Part shown: positions 9,617-18,935 of the stretch, one piece after another
How the letters are laid out: each line of letters opens with the position of its first letter
Numbering within the stretch: the first letter of the stretch is position 1
Translations under genes and position numbers: made by a program
Notes under the pieces: generated by a model
The model's input: the letters and a program-made list of their open reading frames with translations, nothing else
The model's database searches: none
What the model was told of the DNA's origin: nothing
Source of the DNA: Prevotella sp.
Lineage (GTDB): Bacteria > Bacteroidota > Bacteroidia > Bacteroidales > Bacteroidaceae
NCBI GenBank assembly: GCA_024692385.1
Contig: JAILMS010000093.1
Span: forward strand, 1-33,098
Length of the DNA: 33,098 nt
Direction of reading: 5' to 3'

Positions 9617-10387
9617 ATGGGAAAAGGCAAACTGGCGAAATTCGCCGACATGGAAAGATATGAGAACGTGTTCCAGTACCCTTATTCGGTAGTGGAGCAT
9701 GTTCCTTTTGAGATGCGAGGTCACTGGCATGAGCAGTACTTCCACAACGGCAACCCCATCGTCTTGGAGTTGGGCTGTGGTAAAGGCGAGTATACCGTTG
9801 GCCTGGCCAAGAAGTACCCTAATATCAACTTTATCGGTGTGGACATCAAGGGTGCACGCATGTGGACAGGAGCCACACAGGCCGTCAACGAAGGGCTGAA
9901 GAATGTAGCCTTTTTGCGCACCAATATCGAGATTATAGAGCGCTTCTTCGCCCCTGGTGAGGTACAGGAGATATGGCTTACCTTCTCTGACCCTCAGATG
10001 AAGAACCCACGCAAGCGTCTCACGTCGACATGGTTTATGAACCGCTATCGTAAGTTCCTTATCAACGATGGCATCATCCACCTGAAGACCGACTCTAACT
10101 TTCTCTTCACATACACCACCTACATGGTGGAGAAGAACAGCCTACCCATAGAGGTAAAAACGACCGACTTATATGCTGAAGCAGAAGGCAACTCATTACT
10201 GCAAGAGGCAGCATCCATTCAGACCTACTACGAGTCTATGTGGATTGAGCGCGGCCTGAATATCAAGTATATGAGGTTCCATCTGCCTCAGGAGGGCACT
10301 CTTGAAGAGCCCGACGTAGAGATTGAGCTCGACGACTACCGCTCTTATCACCGCGACAAACGCAGTTCTAAAGACAAAGCGAAATAG
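9617..10387 (+). CDS. trmB: tRNA (guanosine(46)-N7)-methyltransferase
   Basis: [47 protein letters not shown] motifs. Confidence 0.9.
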   Translation: MGKGKLAKFADMERYENVFQYPYSVVEHVPFEMRGHWHEQYFHNGNPIVLELGCGKGEYTVGLAKKYPNINFIGVDIKGARMWTGATQAVNEGLKNVAFLRTNIEIIERFFAPGEVQEIWLTFSDPQMKNPRKRLTSTWFMNRYRKFLINDGIIHLKTDSNFLFTYTTYMVEKNSLPIEVKTTDLYAEAEGNSLLQEAASIQTYYESMWIERGLNIKYMRFHLPQEGTLEEPDVEIELDDYRSYHRDKRSSKDKAK

Positions 10388-10391
10388 GACA

Positions 10392-10432
10392 TAAAAAGCG
10401 CTAAGCAAATGGGCTCAGCGCTTTTTTATTTC
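10392..10432 (+). terminator. Rho-independent terminator downstream of trmB
   Basis: AAAAAGCGCTAAGCAAATGGGCTCAGCGCTTTTTTATTT: AGCGCT/AGCGCT stem and T-tract. Confidence 0.75.
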
Positions 10433-11199
10433 TACTTCCTCGCTTTCTTGTAAGCCTTCAGCTCTGCAGGCGTTGCAATACCAGCTTTGCAGCGGTATTC
10501 CAGTCGTGCCAGACGCATCTGTTCTAGGAAGCGCTCACTGGTGTGCAAACGTGCATAGGCGGCAGAAGCAGCCAGGCGACCAGCATCGACGTCGCTCTGC
10601 CAGTGGGCACCAACGATGATGCGGCTCTCGCCATACATATAGCCACGAGCCAGGAGGGTGTCGGCACGGTCAGGATTGATCTCCGACAGCAACAGCGCTG
10701 AGCTCCAGCCAAGGATGGTGTGGCCAGAGGGGTAAGAGCCATTCTTACGCAATGAGGGCTCGTCCTGGGGATAGAGCGTAGGCTCGTGCATTCGCATGAA
10801 GGGGCGACGGCGCATGTAGTACTTCTTGGGGATTCTGCAGATGCTATCGCATGTGGCTGTGCCATTGCGCAGCACCTTATAAATCTCTGGGGTTTCCTCC
10901 TTCGAGATCTTCATGCCGAAAGGCTCGCTGAACTCACGGATGATACAGTCGAGACCATACTCTGCATCACGGATGGCAATAGCGGCACGCTCCTTGTTCT
11001 GGCGCATCTGCTTGCCCCACATATACTGCATGATATCATAGGTAAAGTGGGCACCGACAGTGTCGGGAGGAGCAGGACACCACTTCAGCATGTCGGGCAT
11101 CTCCTCGGAGGTGAAATACGCTTCTACATCACTCTGTGCCTGTGCACAAACGGCAGTCATCGTCATGACAGCCATCATCATCATCTTTTTCATCTTCAT
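10432..11199 (-). CDS. PAP2-family / class A non-specific acid phosphatase, secreted
   Basis: Signal peptide MKMKKMMMMAVMTMTAVCAQA; PAP2 motifs RRRPFMRM, GSYPSGHTILGWSSALLL, GESRIIVGAHWQSDVDAGR. Confidence 0.9.
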   Translation of the reverse strand: MKMKKMMMMAVMTMTAVCAQAQSDVEAYFTSEEMPDMLKWCPAPPDTVGAHFTYDIMQYMWGKQMRQNKERAAIAIRDAEYGLDCIIREFSEPFGMKISKEETPEIYKVLRNGTATCDSICRIPKKYYMRRRPFMRMHEPTLYPQDEPSLRKNGSYPSGHTILGWSSALLLSEINPDRADTLLARGYMYGESRIIVGAHWQSDVDAGRLAASAAYARLHTSERFLEQMRLARLEYRCKAGIATPAELKAYKKARK

Positions 11200-11224
11200 A
11201 ATAACCTCTATTTTATGTACTGTT

Positions 11225-12117
11225 CTAAAATTGCACTTGCAGGCGCGTCTCAAAAATGCTGACCTCATTGTCGGCAAAGCCGCTACGATTGGTAACCTTC
11301 CTCCACGAGCCACGAACACGCCATATCATATACTTATTGATGTAGTAGTCGTAGCAGAGCGCCCAGTCATTGAGGTAACCGCCATAGACGCCCGCACTGG
11401 CATCCGACAGCGACGTGTAGTTATACTGTAGACAGAGTTCCATATTACCGGCATCAGGGGTAGCGATGCCAACGTCGGTCATGGTGTATTTGTAATGACG
11501 TCCCTTGAGCAGACCACGCAGGGTGACATAAGCGCCACTGCCTCGGAAGGCTGTCAGCCCATTGTCGCGCGAGATGCTGTTGTAGAAATACTGTCCTATC
11601 ACGGCAAATCGTCCAAAAGACCAGAGGATTTCAGGCGAGAACTTGTACATCACCTTCGCATCCGTCACAACAGCCTGTTGCGAGTTGACCTTAGCCACAC
11701 GGGTAGGCCAGTGCGTGCTGAGCGTGAACTGCTTGTGGCTGAGCGAGTCGGCAGTATTGTAGCGAGGAACTGGTACAGCTCTGATAGCCATACTGGTGGA
11801 TGAAATAGCCACCACGAAAAAAAATTCTGCTTATCAAGGTCGTACTGTATGAAGACATCCTTCATATTCACTTTACCATAGGCAAAACCCATGTCAATCT
11901 TTCCTTTCCACTGACCATAGGTAAAGCCGACGCCGAGGCGCATATCAGGGGTACCCACCCCACTCTTCAGCTGGTCTTCCTGCTGCTGGCCATGGATGTA
12001 GGCCGCATCAAAGAGAATGCGCCCTGAGGGTTTCACCTTCAGTTCGGGTTCTTGTGCATTGGAACTAATAGCCGCTACCAATATCATCATCCACACTACA
12101 ATTCGTAATCTCATCAT
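11225..12117 (-). pseudogene. Disrupted outer-membrane porin (phosphate-selective porin O/P-like), split across reading frames
   Basis: N-terminal signal peptide + KVKPSGRILFDAAYIHG... in one frame; C-terminal porin-like ...VSIFETRLQVQF in another; break at an 8-T tract (11817-11824) and again near 11770. Confidence 0.75.
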
Positions 12118-12199
12118 ATTTTGTTTATTTTGTTAAGATCATTATTCGAGCGTAAAAATAAGGTATTTTTTTCAAAAAGCAAAACAGATGGCAAAATAA

Positions 12200-12230
12200 T
12201 TGGCATTTCCCCCTTTTATTTGTACCTTTG
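12200..12230 (+). promoter_or_regulatory. Promoter of the mrp-type ATPase gene
   Basis: TTGG 12200-12203, 19 bp spacer, TACCTTTG 12223-12230. Confidence 0.6.
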
Positions 12231-12245
12231 CAGCATAAAACTAAG

Positions 12246-13349
12246 ATGATAATGGCATTATATCCGAAATTAATTATGGACGCGCTGGCTACGGTGACGT
12301 ATGCTGGTACAAAGAAAAACCTGGTAGAAAGCGAGATGGTGGCTGACCAGCCTGCCATCAATGGCAATAAAGTAACTGTCGTGCTGGAATTCCCACGCGA
12401 CACTGATCCTTTCCTCAAGTCGACCGTAAAGGCGGCAGAGGCAGCTATCAAATATCACTGTGGCAAGGATGTGGAAGTGGAGATACAGACGGAATTCAAG
12501 TCGAAGCCACGCCCAGAGGTAGGCAAACTGCTGCCACAGGTAAAGAACATCATTGCCGTCAGTTCTGGCAAGGGCGGTGTGGGCAAGAGCACCGTATCAG
12601 CCAACTTGGCTATCGCACTGGCCCGTCTGGGATATAAGGTCGGTCTGCTGGACTGCGACATCTTCGGTCCCTCAATGCCCAAGATGTTCCATGTAGAGGA
12701 TGCACGCCCCTACGCTGTAGAGGTGGACGGAAGACAACTCATTGAGCCCATCGAGGCCTATGGCGTGAAGATGCTGTCAATAGGTTTCTTCGTGAATCCC
12801 GACACGGCAACACTGTGGCGTGGCGGTATGGCGACGAATGCCCTGAAACAACTCATCGCTGACGCCAACTGGGGTGAACTGGACTACTTTATCCTCGATA
12901 CACCTCCTGGCACCTCAGATATACACTTGACACTGCTGCAGACGCTGGCCATCACGGGATCCGTCATCGTATCAACTCCTCAACAGGTGGCACTGGCCGA
13001 TGCTCGCAAGGGTATCGACATGTATCGTAACGACAAGGTGAACGTGCCCATCCTCGGACTCATTGAGAACATGGCATGGTTTACACCTGCCGAACTGCCC
13101 GAGAACAAATACTACATCTTCGGCAAAGAAGGCTGCAAACAGCTGGCTGAAGAGATGCAGGTACCCCTCTTAGCACAAATTCCTCTGGTTCAAGGCATCT
13201 GCGACAGTGGTGACAAAGGCGAACCTGCCGCGCTGAATAGCGAGACCGCTACAGGACTGGCCTTTATCAACTTGGCACAAGCTGTAGTGACTGTAGTAAA
13301 CCGTCGCAACAAGGAACAGCCTGCTACGAAAATCGTAGGTATGAAATAA
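12246..13349 (+). CDS. Mrp/NBP35-family ATP-binding protein (Fe-S cluster carrier)
   Basis: N-terminal MIP18-like segment, then deviant Walker A SSGKGGVGKSTVSANLAIAL, DCDIFGPSMPKMF, LDTPPGTSDIHL; true start 12246 or 12252. Confidence 0.9.
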   Translation: MIMALYPKLIMDALATVTYAGTKKNLVESEMVADQPAINGNKVTVVLEFPRDTDPFLKSTVKAAEAAIKYHCGKDVEVEIQTEFKSKPRPEVGKLLPQVKNIIAVSSGKGGVGKSTVSANLAIALARLGYKVGLLDCDIFGPSMPKMFHVEDARPYAVEVDGRQLIEPIEAYGVKMLSIGFFVNPDTATLWRGGMATNALKQLIADANWGELDYFILDTPPGTSDIHLTLLQTLAITGSVIVSTPQQVALADARKGIDMYRNDKVNVPILGLIENMAWFTPAELPENKYYIFGKEGCKQLAEEMQVPLLAQIPLVQGICDSGDKGEPAALNSETATGLAFINLAQAVVTVVNRRNKEQPATKIVGMK

Positions 13350-13351
13350 CG

Positions 13352-16126
13352 TCAGCCCTGACTGACGTCAATCGGTACCCAAAACCAGAAGGTAGAGCCA
13401 TGACCCTCGCCTTCTGAGGTGACACCAATGCGACCACCACACTTGTCGACAATGGCCTTACAGATGGCAAGGCCAAGACCTGTACCCTGTACGAAATCGT
13501 TCAGTTTGACAAAACGCTCAAAAACGGAAGCCTGCTTCTCCTTAGGGATGCCCACACCGGTATCTTCACAGAAGAAGCAGAGCCCGTCACGGCGTTGTCC
13601 ATTAATCTCACGCGACTCCTTGCGGTAGCCCACACGGATATGTCCCTTTTTGGTGTACTTGACGGCATTGGTAACGAAATTGGTCAGCAACTGCTGGAGG
13701 CGTCCCTTATCCATCATCACGGGCAACGAGTCGTAAGGATTATCTTTCAGGAACTTGACATCAGCATTCTGCACGCGCTGCTCCAGCGTCTGACAGATAT
13801 CGTTGAAGACAGGAGGCAAGTCGATTGATGTCCGCTCAATAGCAATAGCCTGTCCCATGCTGCTGGCTTCCAGAATATCGTTAATCAGTCGCAGCAGCAT
13901 GTCGCAGTTGTTACGAATGATACGTATGAACTCTTTACGCTCGTCAGGAGTATCAATCATCTGTAGCAGGTCGCTAAAGCCCACAATGGCATTGAGCGGC
14001 GTACGGATTTCATGCGTCATATTGGCTAGGAAGGCACTCTTCAAACGTCCTGAATCCTGAGCACGCGCCGTCTCCTCACGGAGTTTCTTCTGGGCAAGCA
14101 TCAAATCACTGACATCACGCACCAATCCAAAATATTCCTTGGAATGGCCCTCCTCGTCAGTAATAGGAATACCCGTAATAGCATACCATGTCAGCTCACT
14201 GGTAACAGGGGTATAGTTGAACTCGTGAATCACATTAAAGGGTTTTCCATTCAATACCAAGTCTTGGAAAACCTGCTCGGCTTCCTGGCGATGCTCAGCA
14301 GCCATGCCTGCCAGATAGTCCTCTAAGGATACTGAGTATTCTGTCTGACGCAAGCTACGCGTGAAGCGGATAATGCGCTCAAAAGTATTGAAGGTCCATA
14401 CATACATATTGCTCTCCTCCAACAGGTAGCGCAAGCGTTCCTCATAGCGGTTGATGGCATTATGCGTCTCTTTGAGCTGGCGCTCATGCTCACGCTGTTT
14501 CATATACATATCACGCTCAGCAGAAACATCACGGGAGGTGAGAATATAGTAAACCAGACGTCCCGTTTCATCGGTAATAGGCACAACACGCGTTTCAACA
14601 TACTTATCAACGCCCCAATTTGGATAACACATGTGTCCACTGGCATGGAAAGTACCCAAATGATTCTGGGCAGCATATTCCTTAAAGAACGGATCATCCA
14701 AGAACGACGTTTCGCGGAAATGGCGCTCACGTTCGGGAGTTAACTCCAGCAACTCGCGCATACGATGATTCATATGAATCACAAAACCATTGGCATCATG
14801 GAACGACATCGCCATCATGTTCGTCTCGAAGACCTTCATATATCTATCAGCCAGTTCCTGATTGCTACGCTCCTCTTCCAGGTCCTTGGTAATATCCTTG
14901 ATGGTATGCAAGATATAGCGAGGTATGCCATTCTCTCGTTCCAAGACAGCACCACCCACGAAGGTTCTCCAACAGGGTTTATCAATAGTACCAGCATTAT
15001 AACGGCGCTGCAAGTTCCATGTCTCACAATCGCCACGCTTCATGCAGTCAACATGCATACGGAACTCCTCACGCTCATCAGGGGCTATGCGCTCGATCAA
15101 CTCTTCCATAGCCATACCACCGACTGGCAACAAATCACCATGGATATTCTTGACAATGCCAAGAACAATGTCATATTCGAGCACAAAATAGTCATCCATA
15201 TCAAGAGCCTGTGCCATGATACTGTTCAACTCAGTATTACGACGTATGGAGGCGTTGACACGCTGAGAGAGAAGGTGAGCAGCAAAGAATACGACGAGAC
15301 CTGCCAAAGCCAGACCTATCAGGATGAACGGAGCCAAGGGGGACTCGTTGTCGTGTTCACGCTCAGGATGGAACCACTTATCGTAGATGCGCTGCAAGTC
15401 ACCCGCCTGCTCCAAACGAGTATATTGGTCATCAATAGCATCAAGCAGATCCTTATTATAGCCAATAATGTGTAACTCGCCAGCAGGGATATCCTTCACA
15501 TCATCCAATATAAGGCTATCAATACCCAGCTCTTGAATTTTCTTCTCAAGAGGCATCTGTCCCCAGATGTAGTAGTCGCATTGATGGGCTCGCACACTGG
15601 TAAGGCCATCCTTGGGCGAAAAATACTTTACCTTAAAGGGGATACTATCCATTTCACTGACACGCAGGGCCGCATAGTCATTCTTCTTAACACCTACCCT
15701 GACGCCCTTGCCAATAGCATTGATACCAGCGAAGGGAGGAACATCAATGCGTCGGACTACACGAAGATTGTAGTAGTTGACATATTTCTTCGTTTGTATA
15801 AACGGCTCGTGCCTGTAGTAAATCGATAGTGCGTGGAGCAAGTCGGCCTTATGCTTGACAAACATGTCACTTGACGCCTGCCATTCCTGCATGACATACT
15901 TATGAGGAATCTCCAGACGATTGAGAATAATATCAAGGACTTCCACATTATAGCCTGCAGGTTGTCCATCACTGTCGAGAAACTCGAAAGGACGGAAGTC
16001 CCAGTCACAGGCAATAATCAACGGATGTTCTTCGGTATAGCCGTAAGAATCATTGGCAGCTACCTTTGTAGGTAGCACACCCATAAACAAAGCAATCAAT
16101 ATATATGTTATGATTGAGTTTTTCAT
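13352..16126 (-). CDS. Sensor histidine kinase A: periplasmic SBP_bac_3-like domain + TM + PAS repeats + HisKA + HATPase_c (canonical H-box)
   Basis: SBP start YTEEHPLIIACDWDFRPFEFLDSDGQPAGYNVEVLD; TM LAPFILIGLALAGLVVFFAAHLL; H-box FLANMTHEIRTPLNAIVGFSDLL (His codon 14012-14014); N-box TNFVTNAVKYT; CEDTGVGIP; GTGLGLAIC. Confidence 0.9.
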   Translation of the reverse strand: MKNSIITYILIALFMGVLPTKVAANDSYGYTEEHPLIIACDWDFRPFEFLDSDGQPAGYNVEVLDIILNRLEIPHKYVMQEWQASSDMFVKHKADLLHALSIYYRHEPFIQTKKYVNYYNLRVVRRIDVPPFAGINAIGKGVRVGVKKNDYAALRVSEMDSIPFKVKYFSPKDGLTSVRAHQCDYYIWGQMPLEKKIQELGIDSLILDDVKDIPAGELHIIGYNKDLLDAIDDQYTRLEQAGDLQRIYDKWFHPEREHDNESPLAPFILIGLALAGLVVFFAAHLLSQRVNASIRRNTELNSIMAQALDMDDYFVLEYDIVLGIVKNIHGDLLPVGGMAMEELIERIAPDEREEFRMHVDCMKRGDCETWNLQRRYNAGTIDKPCWRTFVGGAVLERENGIPRYILHTIKDITKDLEEERSNQELADRYMKVFETNMMAMSFHDANGFVIHMNHRMRELLELTPERERHFRETSFLDDPFFKEYAAQNHLGTFHASGHMCYPNWGVDKYVETRVVPITDETGRLVYYILTSRDVSAERDMYMKQREHERQLKETHNAINRYEERLRYLLEESNMYVWTFNTFERIIRFTRSLRQTEYSVSLEDYLAGMAAEHRQEAEQVFQDLVLNGKPFNVIHEFNYTPVTSELTWYAITGIPITDEEGHSKEYFGLVRDVSDLMLAQKKLREETARAQDSGRLKSAFLANMTHEIRTPLNAIVGFSDLLQMIDTPDERKEFIRIIRNNCDMLLRLINDILEASSMGQAIAIERTSIDLPPVFNDICQTLEQRVQNADVKFLKDNPYDSLPVMMDKGRLQQLLTNFVTNAVKYTKKGHIRVGYRKESREINGQRRDGLCFFCEDTGVGIPKEKQASVFERFVKLNDFVQGTGLGLAICKAIVDKCGGRIGVTSEGEGHGSTFWFWVPIDVSQG

Positions 16127-16145
16127 TATTACTTTCTCCCCCCCT

Positions 16146-18923
16146 CTATTTCCTGACAATTTCTGTACATCTACACGGTATGCTCACCCAAACGATAGTA
16201 CCCTTGCCCACTTCTGACTTGATACGTATCTTACCACCCATCTGCGTGGTAATATCATGACAGATAGCAAGACCAAGACCAGTACCATGACCGCCAGACG
16301 ACACGAAACGATCGAAGATTTGCTTCATACGATCGTCGGAGATACCGCTACCAGTATCTTGGAAAGCCATAGCGACACCTTCACCGGTATACTCATAGCT
16401 GGCACGTACCATACCTTTGGTAGTATGCATCGTAGCGTTTTCCATCACCTGGTCGATGACAATGCCTAAATTCTGATCATCCAGCTCAACCATCAACTGC
16501 TGATAGGGATTGTCGGTTACGAAGTCGACACCATCATTATGATGAGCATTCCATACATTCTGGCAACGGGCATCGAAGAACTGAGCGAAGTCGACGGGTT
16601 TCCTCTTGAACTCAATCATACCGGCATCCAGTCGAGACAGGAACAAGATGTCGTTGATGAGTTTCAGCAACTTAGAAGAATTTTTCTTTATCTGTTCAAT
16701 GAACAGCGATTCTTCTTCCGACGTATGCGACATTTCGAAAAGCTCGGCAAAACCAATGACTGAACTGAGTGGCGTACGAATCTCATAACTCATGTTACGG
16801 AGGAAGGCATTCTTCACAGTTTCTACCTCCTGTGCCTTTGCACTCTCCTTGGCGAGTTTCTCTTCGGTGGCCTTAATCTCACTAATGTCACGACAGGCAC
16901 CAAAATACTCCTTAACACAGCCCTGATTATCTAATACTGGGACAAACGATATCAGCAAGCTGAGTCGCATGCCCTTCTTGACACGAATGATGGTATTAAA
17001 GGAATCTTTCAGCGGTGACAACACACGGTTATCCATGCTGTTGAACATGCGCTGAGCACGACGACGACAATCATCAGTAACAAGTGCCAGAATACGCGTC
17101 TGGGTCAACTTACTTTGCTCGCTACCGACATCGGTATATATTAATAATGTATGCGTATCAGGTGAATAACGTGCCATGCGCACACCACCATTCTGCAACA
17201 CATAATTAATGTTGCGGAAATAGGTATTCATCTCCTCATTGGCATGCTCCTGCAGTTCTATGTTGTGCTGTAGACGCTGATACGACTTCACTGTACCTGT
17301 CACATCACGCCCGGTGCCAAAGACTTCAAGCAGGCGTCCCCGACTGTCGCGTAACGGCAACAACTGCAGCTCATAGAACATTTGGCGCTTGTGAATCTGG
17401 GGATTGAAGATACGATCATCACGCCCCGCCTCATACAATCTTGTAAAATAGGAAGGCTGCAAGGTCTCTAACGAAAACTCATCGCCCAACACATCGCGCA
17501 GATTTACTCGGTTTTTCAGTGCTGTTTCTTTACCGCCAGGGAATTCTATATCAGCCTTTTCATTCATGTCATATATATAGCCTTTGCTATCGTAGACAAT
17601 GGTGTCAACCATCGCTGAATGGAAGACAGAGTGATAACGTAGCATAGTGTCTTTCACCTGCAACTGACGCTGGCGGTCGGCAGTAACATCACAATAAGTA
17701 CCTATAATATCGGTAGGCGTCCCGTTCTTGTCGCGTCGGAAGACGGACATCACGACTGACAATATCTGACAATCCCCATTCGGTCCCTGTTTCGAATGAA
17801 CCTCGATTTTCTTTTTCTCTATCTGACCTTCGGCAATCTGCAACAATATGCTACTAATCTGCTGCACATCCTCGGCCTGCATACGATTAAAGAAAATAGT
17901 CGGTGGCTGGCTGTCGGCCTCAACCTCACCTTTATCATTATAGACGGTAACGGTCTTTTTCTCCACATTGAATGTCCACAGATGCACATTCCACGTGCTA
18001 AGGATATGTGACAAACGGGTATTGCTGCGACGGATTGCCTTGGTCATCGTCTTCTCACGGAAGCGATAGAGGGCATAGTATCCGAGGGCAGCCAACAGAA
18101 TCAGGATCATAGCACCTACCACAATCCAAATCCAGTAAGGGATACCACTATCTTTGCGTTCCGGATAAAACCACTTGTTCTGGATAGGCTGCAATTTGCC
18201 TTCAGCCTCCATATGCGAATACACCTCGTCAATAATTTCCAATAGAATAGGCTGGTTGGACAGGAACTTATATTCACCATGTTGCATCTTAACGGGGGTC
18301 AGCTCCAAATCGTCGAAATGTAGTGTACGTTTCAGCCATTTCAGAGACAACGTATTCCAAACAATTTGCTGGTTGGGCTTGTTATGAATATCCTGTACAG
18401 CCTCACGCATATCGTTATAGGGCATGACATGATTCTCCAAGCCCTGACGCTTCATCAGATGGTGAGCAAAGCTACCGTCATGAACAATAAAATGGCTAGT
18501 CTTCAGATCATCTTCTGTCTTGATACGGAGGGGATCATTCTTACGACGTAACACACTATGAGTGAAAATCTGGACCACTGACTGTCCGAAATGTCCGTAT
18601 TCTCGGTGATAGTCTGCGTCCATGGCCAGCATTAAGTCGGCTTCACCATTCTTCACGTCTCGCAGCGCTTCCTTAGTGGGTTTGAGCTTAATAACGTAGG
18701 GAATGTCGAGTTCATCGCAGATAGATTTGATGAGATCGATATTATAGCCTACAGCCTCACCACTTGCATTGAGGAATGAATAAGGCCAAAGATCCCAGGC
18801 ATCCTCATAGATTAGCGGATGTTCACGATTGAAGACCCTCGCACTATCGTTGGGCAGCGCATATATCGGCGACAGCACCAACAGGCAAAGAGCAGTCATC
18901 AGAATACGGTAACAGTTGTTCAT
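16146..18923 (-). CDS. Histidine-kinase-like protein B: SBP_bac_3-like domain + TM + PAS repeats + HisKA-like with Tyr in place of His + HATPase_c
   Basis: NREHPLIYEDAWDLWPYSFLNASGEAVGYNIDLIKS; TM IPYWIWIVVGAMILILLAALGYYAL; FLRNMSYEIRTPLSSVIGFAELF (Tyr codon 16785-16787); N-box-like DQVMENATMHT; QDTGSGIS; GTGLGLAIC. Confidence 0.88.
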   Translation of the reverse strand: MNNCYRILMTALCLLVLSPIYALPNDSARVFNREHPLIYEDAWDLWPYSFLNASGEAVGYNIDLIKSICDELDIPYVIKLKPTKEALRDVKNGEADLMLAMDADYHREYGHFGQSVVQIFTHSVLRRKNDPLRIKTEDDLKTSHFIVHDGSFAHHLMKRQGLENHVMPYNDMREAVQDIHNKPNQQIVWNTLSLKWLKRTLHFDDLELTPVKMQHGEYKFLSNQPILLEIIDEVYSHMEAEGKLQPIQNKWFYPERKDSGIPYWIWIVVGAMILILLAALGYYALYRFREKTMTKAIRRSNTRLSHILSTWNVHLWTFNVEKKTVTVYNDKGEVEADSQPPTIFFNRMQAEDVQQISSILLQIAEGQIEKKKIEVHSKQGPNGDCQILSVVMSVFRRDKNGTPTDIIGTYCDVTADRQRQLQVKDTMLRYHSVFHSAMVDTIVYDSKGYIYDMNEKADIEFPGGKETALKNRVNLRDVLGDEFSLETLQPSYFTRLYEAGRDDRIFNPQIHKRQMFYELQLLPLRDSRGRLLEVFGTGRDVTGTVKSYQRLQHNIELQEHANEEMNTYFRNINYVLQNGGVRMARYSPDTHTLLIYTDVGSEQSKLTQTRILALVTDDCRRRAQRMFNSMDNRVLSPLKDSFNTIIRVKKGMRLSLLISFVPVLDNQGCVKEYFGACRDISEIKATEEKLAKESAKAQEVETVKNAFLRNMSYEIRTPLSSVIGFAELFEMSHTSEEESLFIEQIKKNSSKLLKLINDILFLSRLDAGMIEFKRKPVDFAQFFDARCQNVWNAHHNDGVDFVTDNPYQQLMVELDDQNLGIVIDQVMENATMHTTKGMVRASYEYTGEGVAMAFQDTGSGISDDRMKQIFDRFVSSGGHGTGLGLAICHDITTQMGGKIRIKSEVGKGTIVWVSIPCRCTEIVRK

Positions 18924-18935
18924 GGTTGATAGTTC

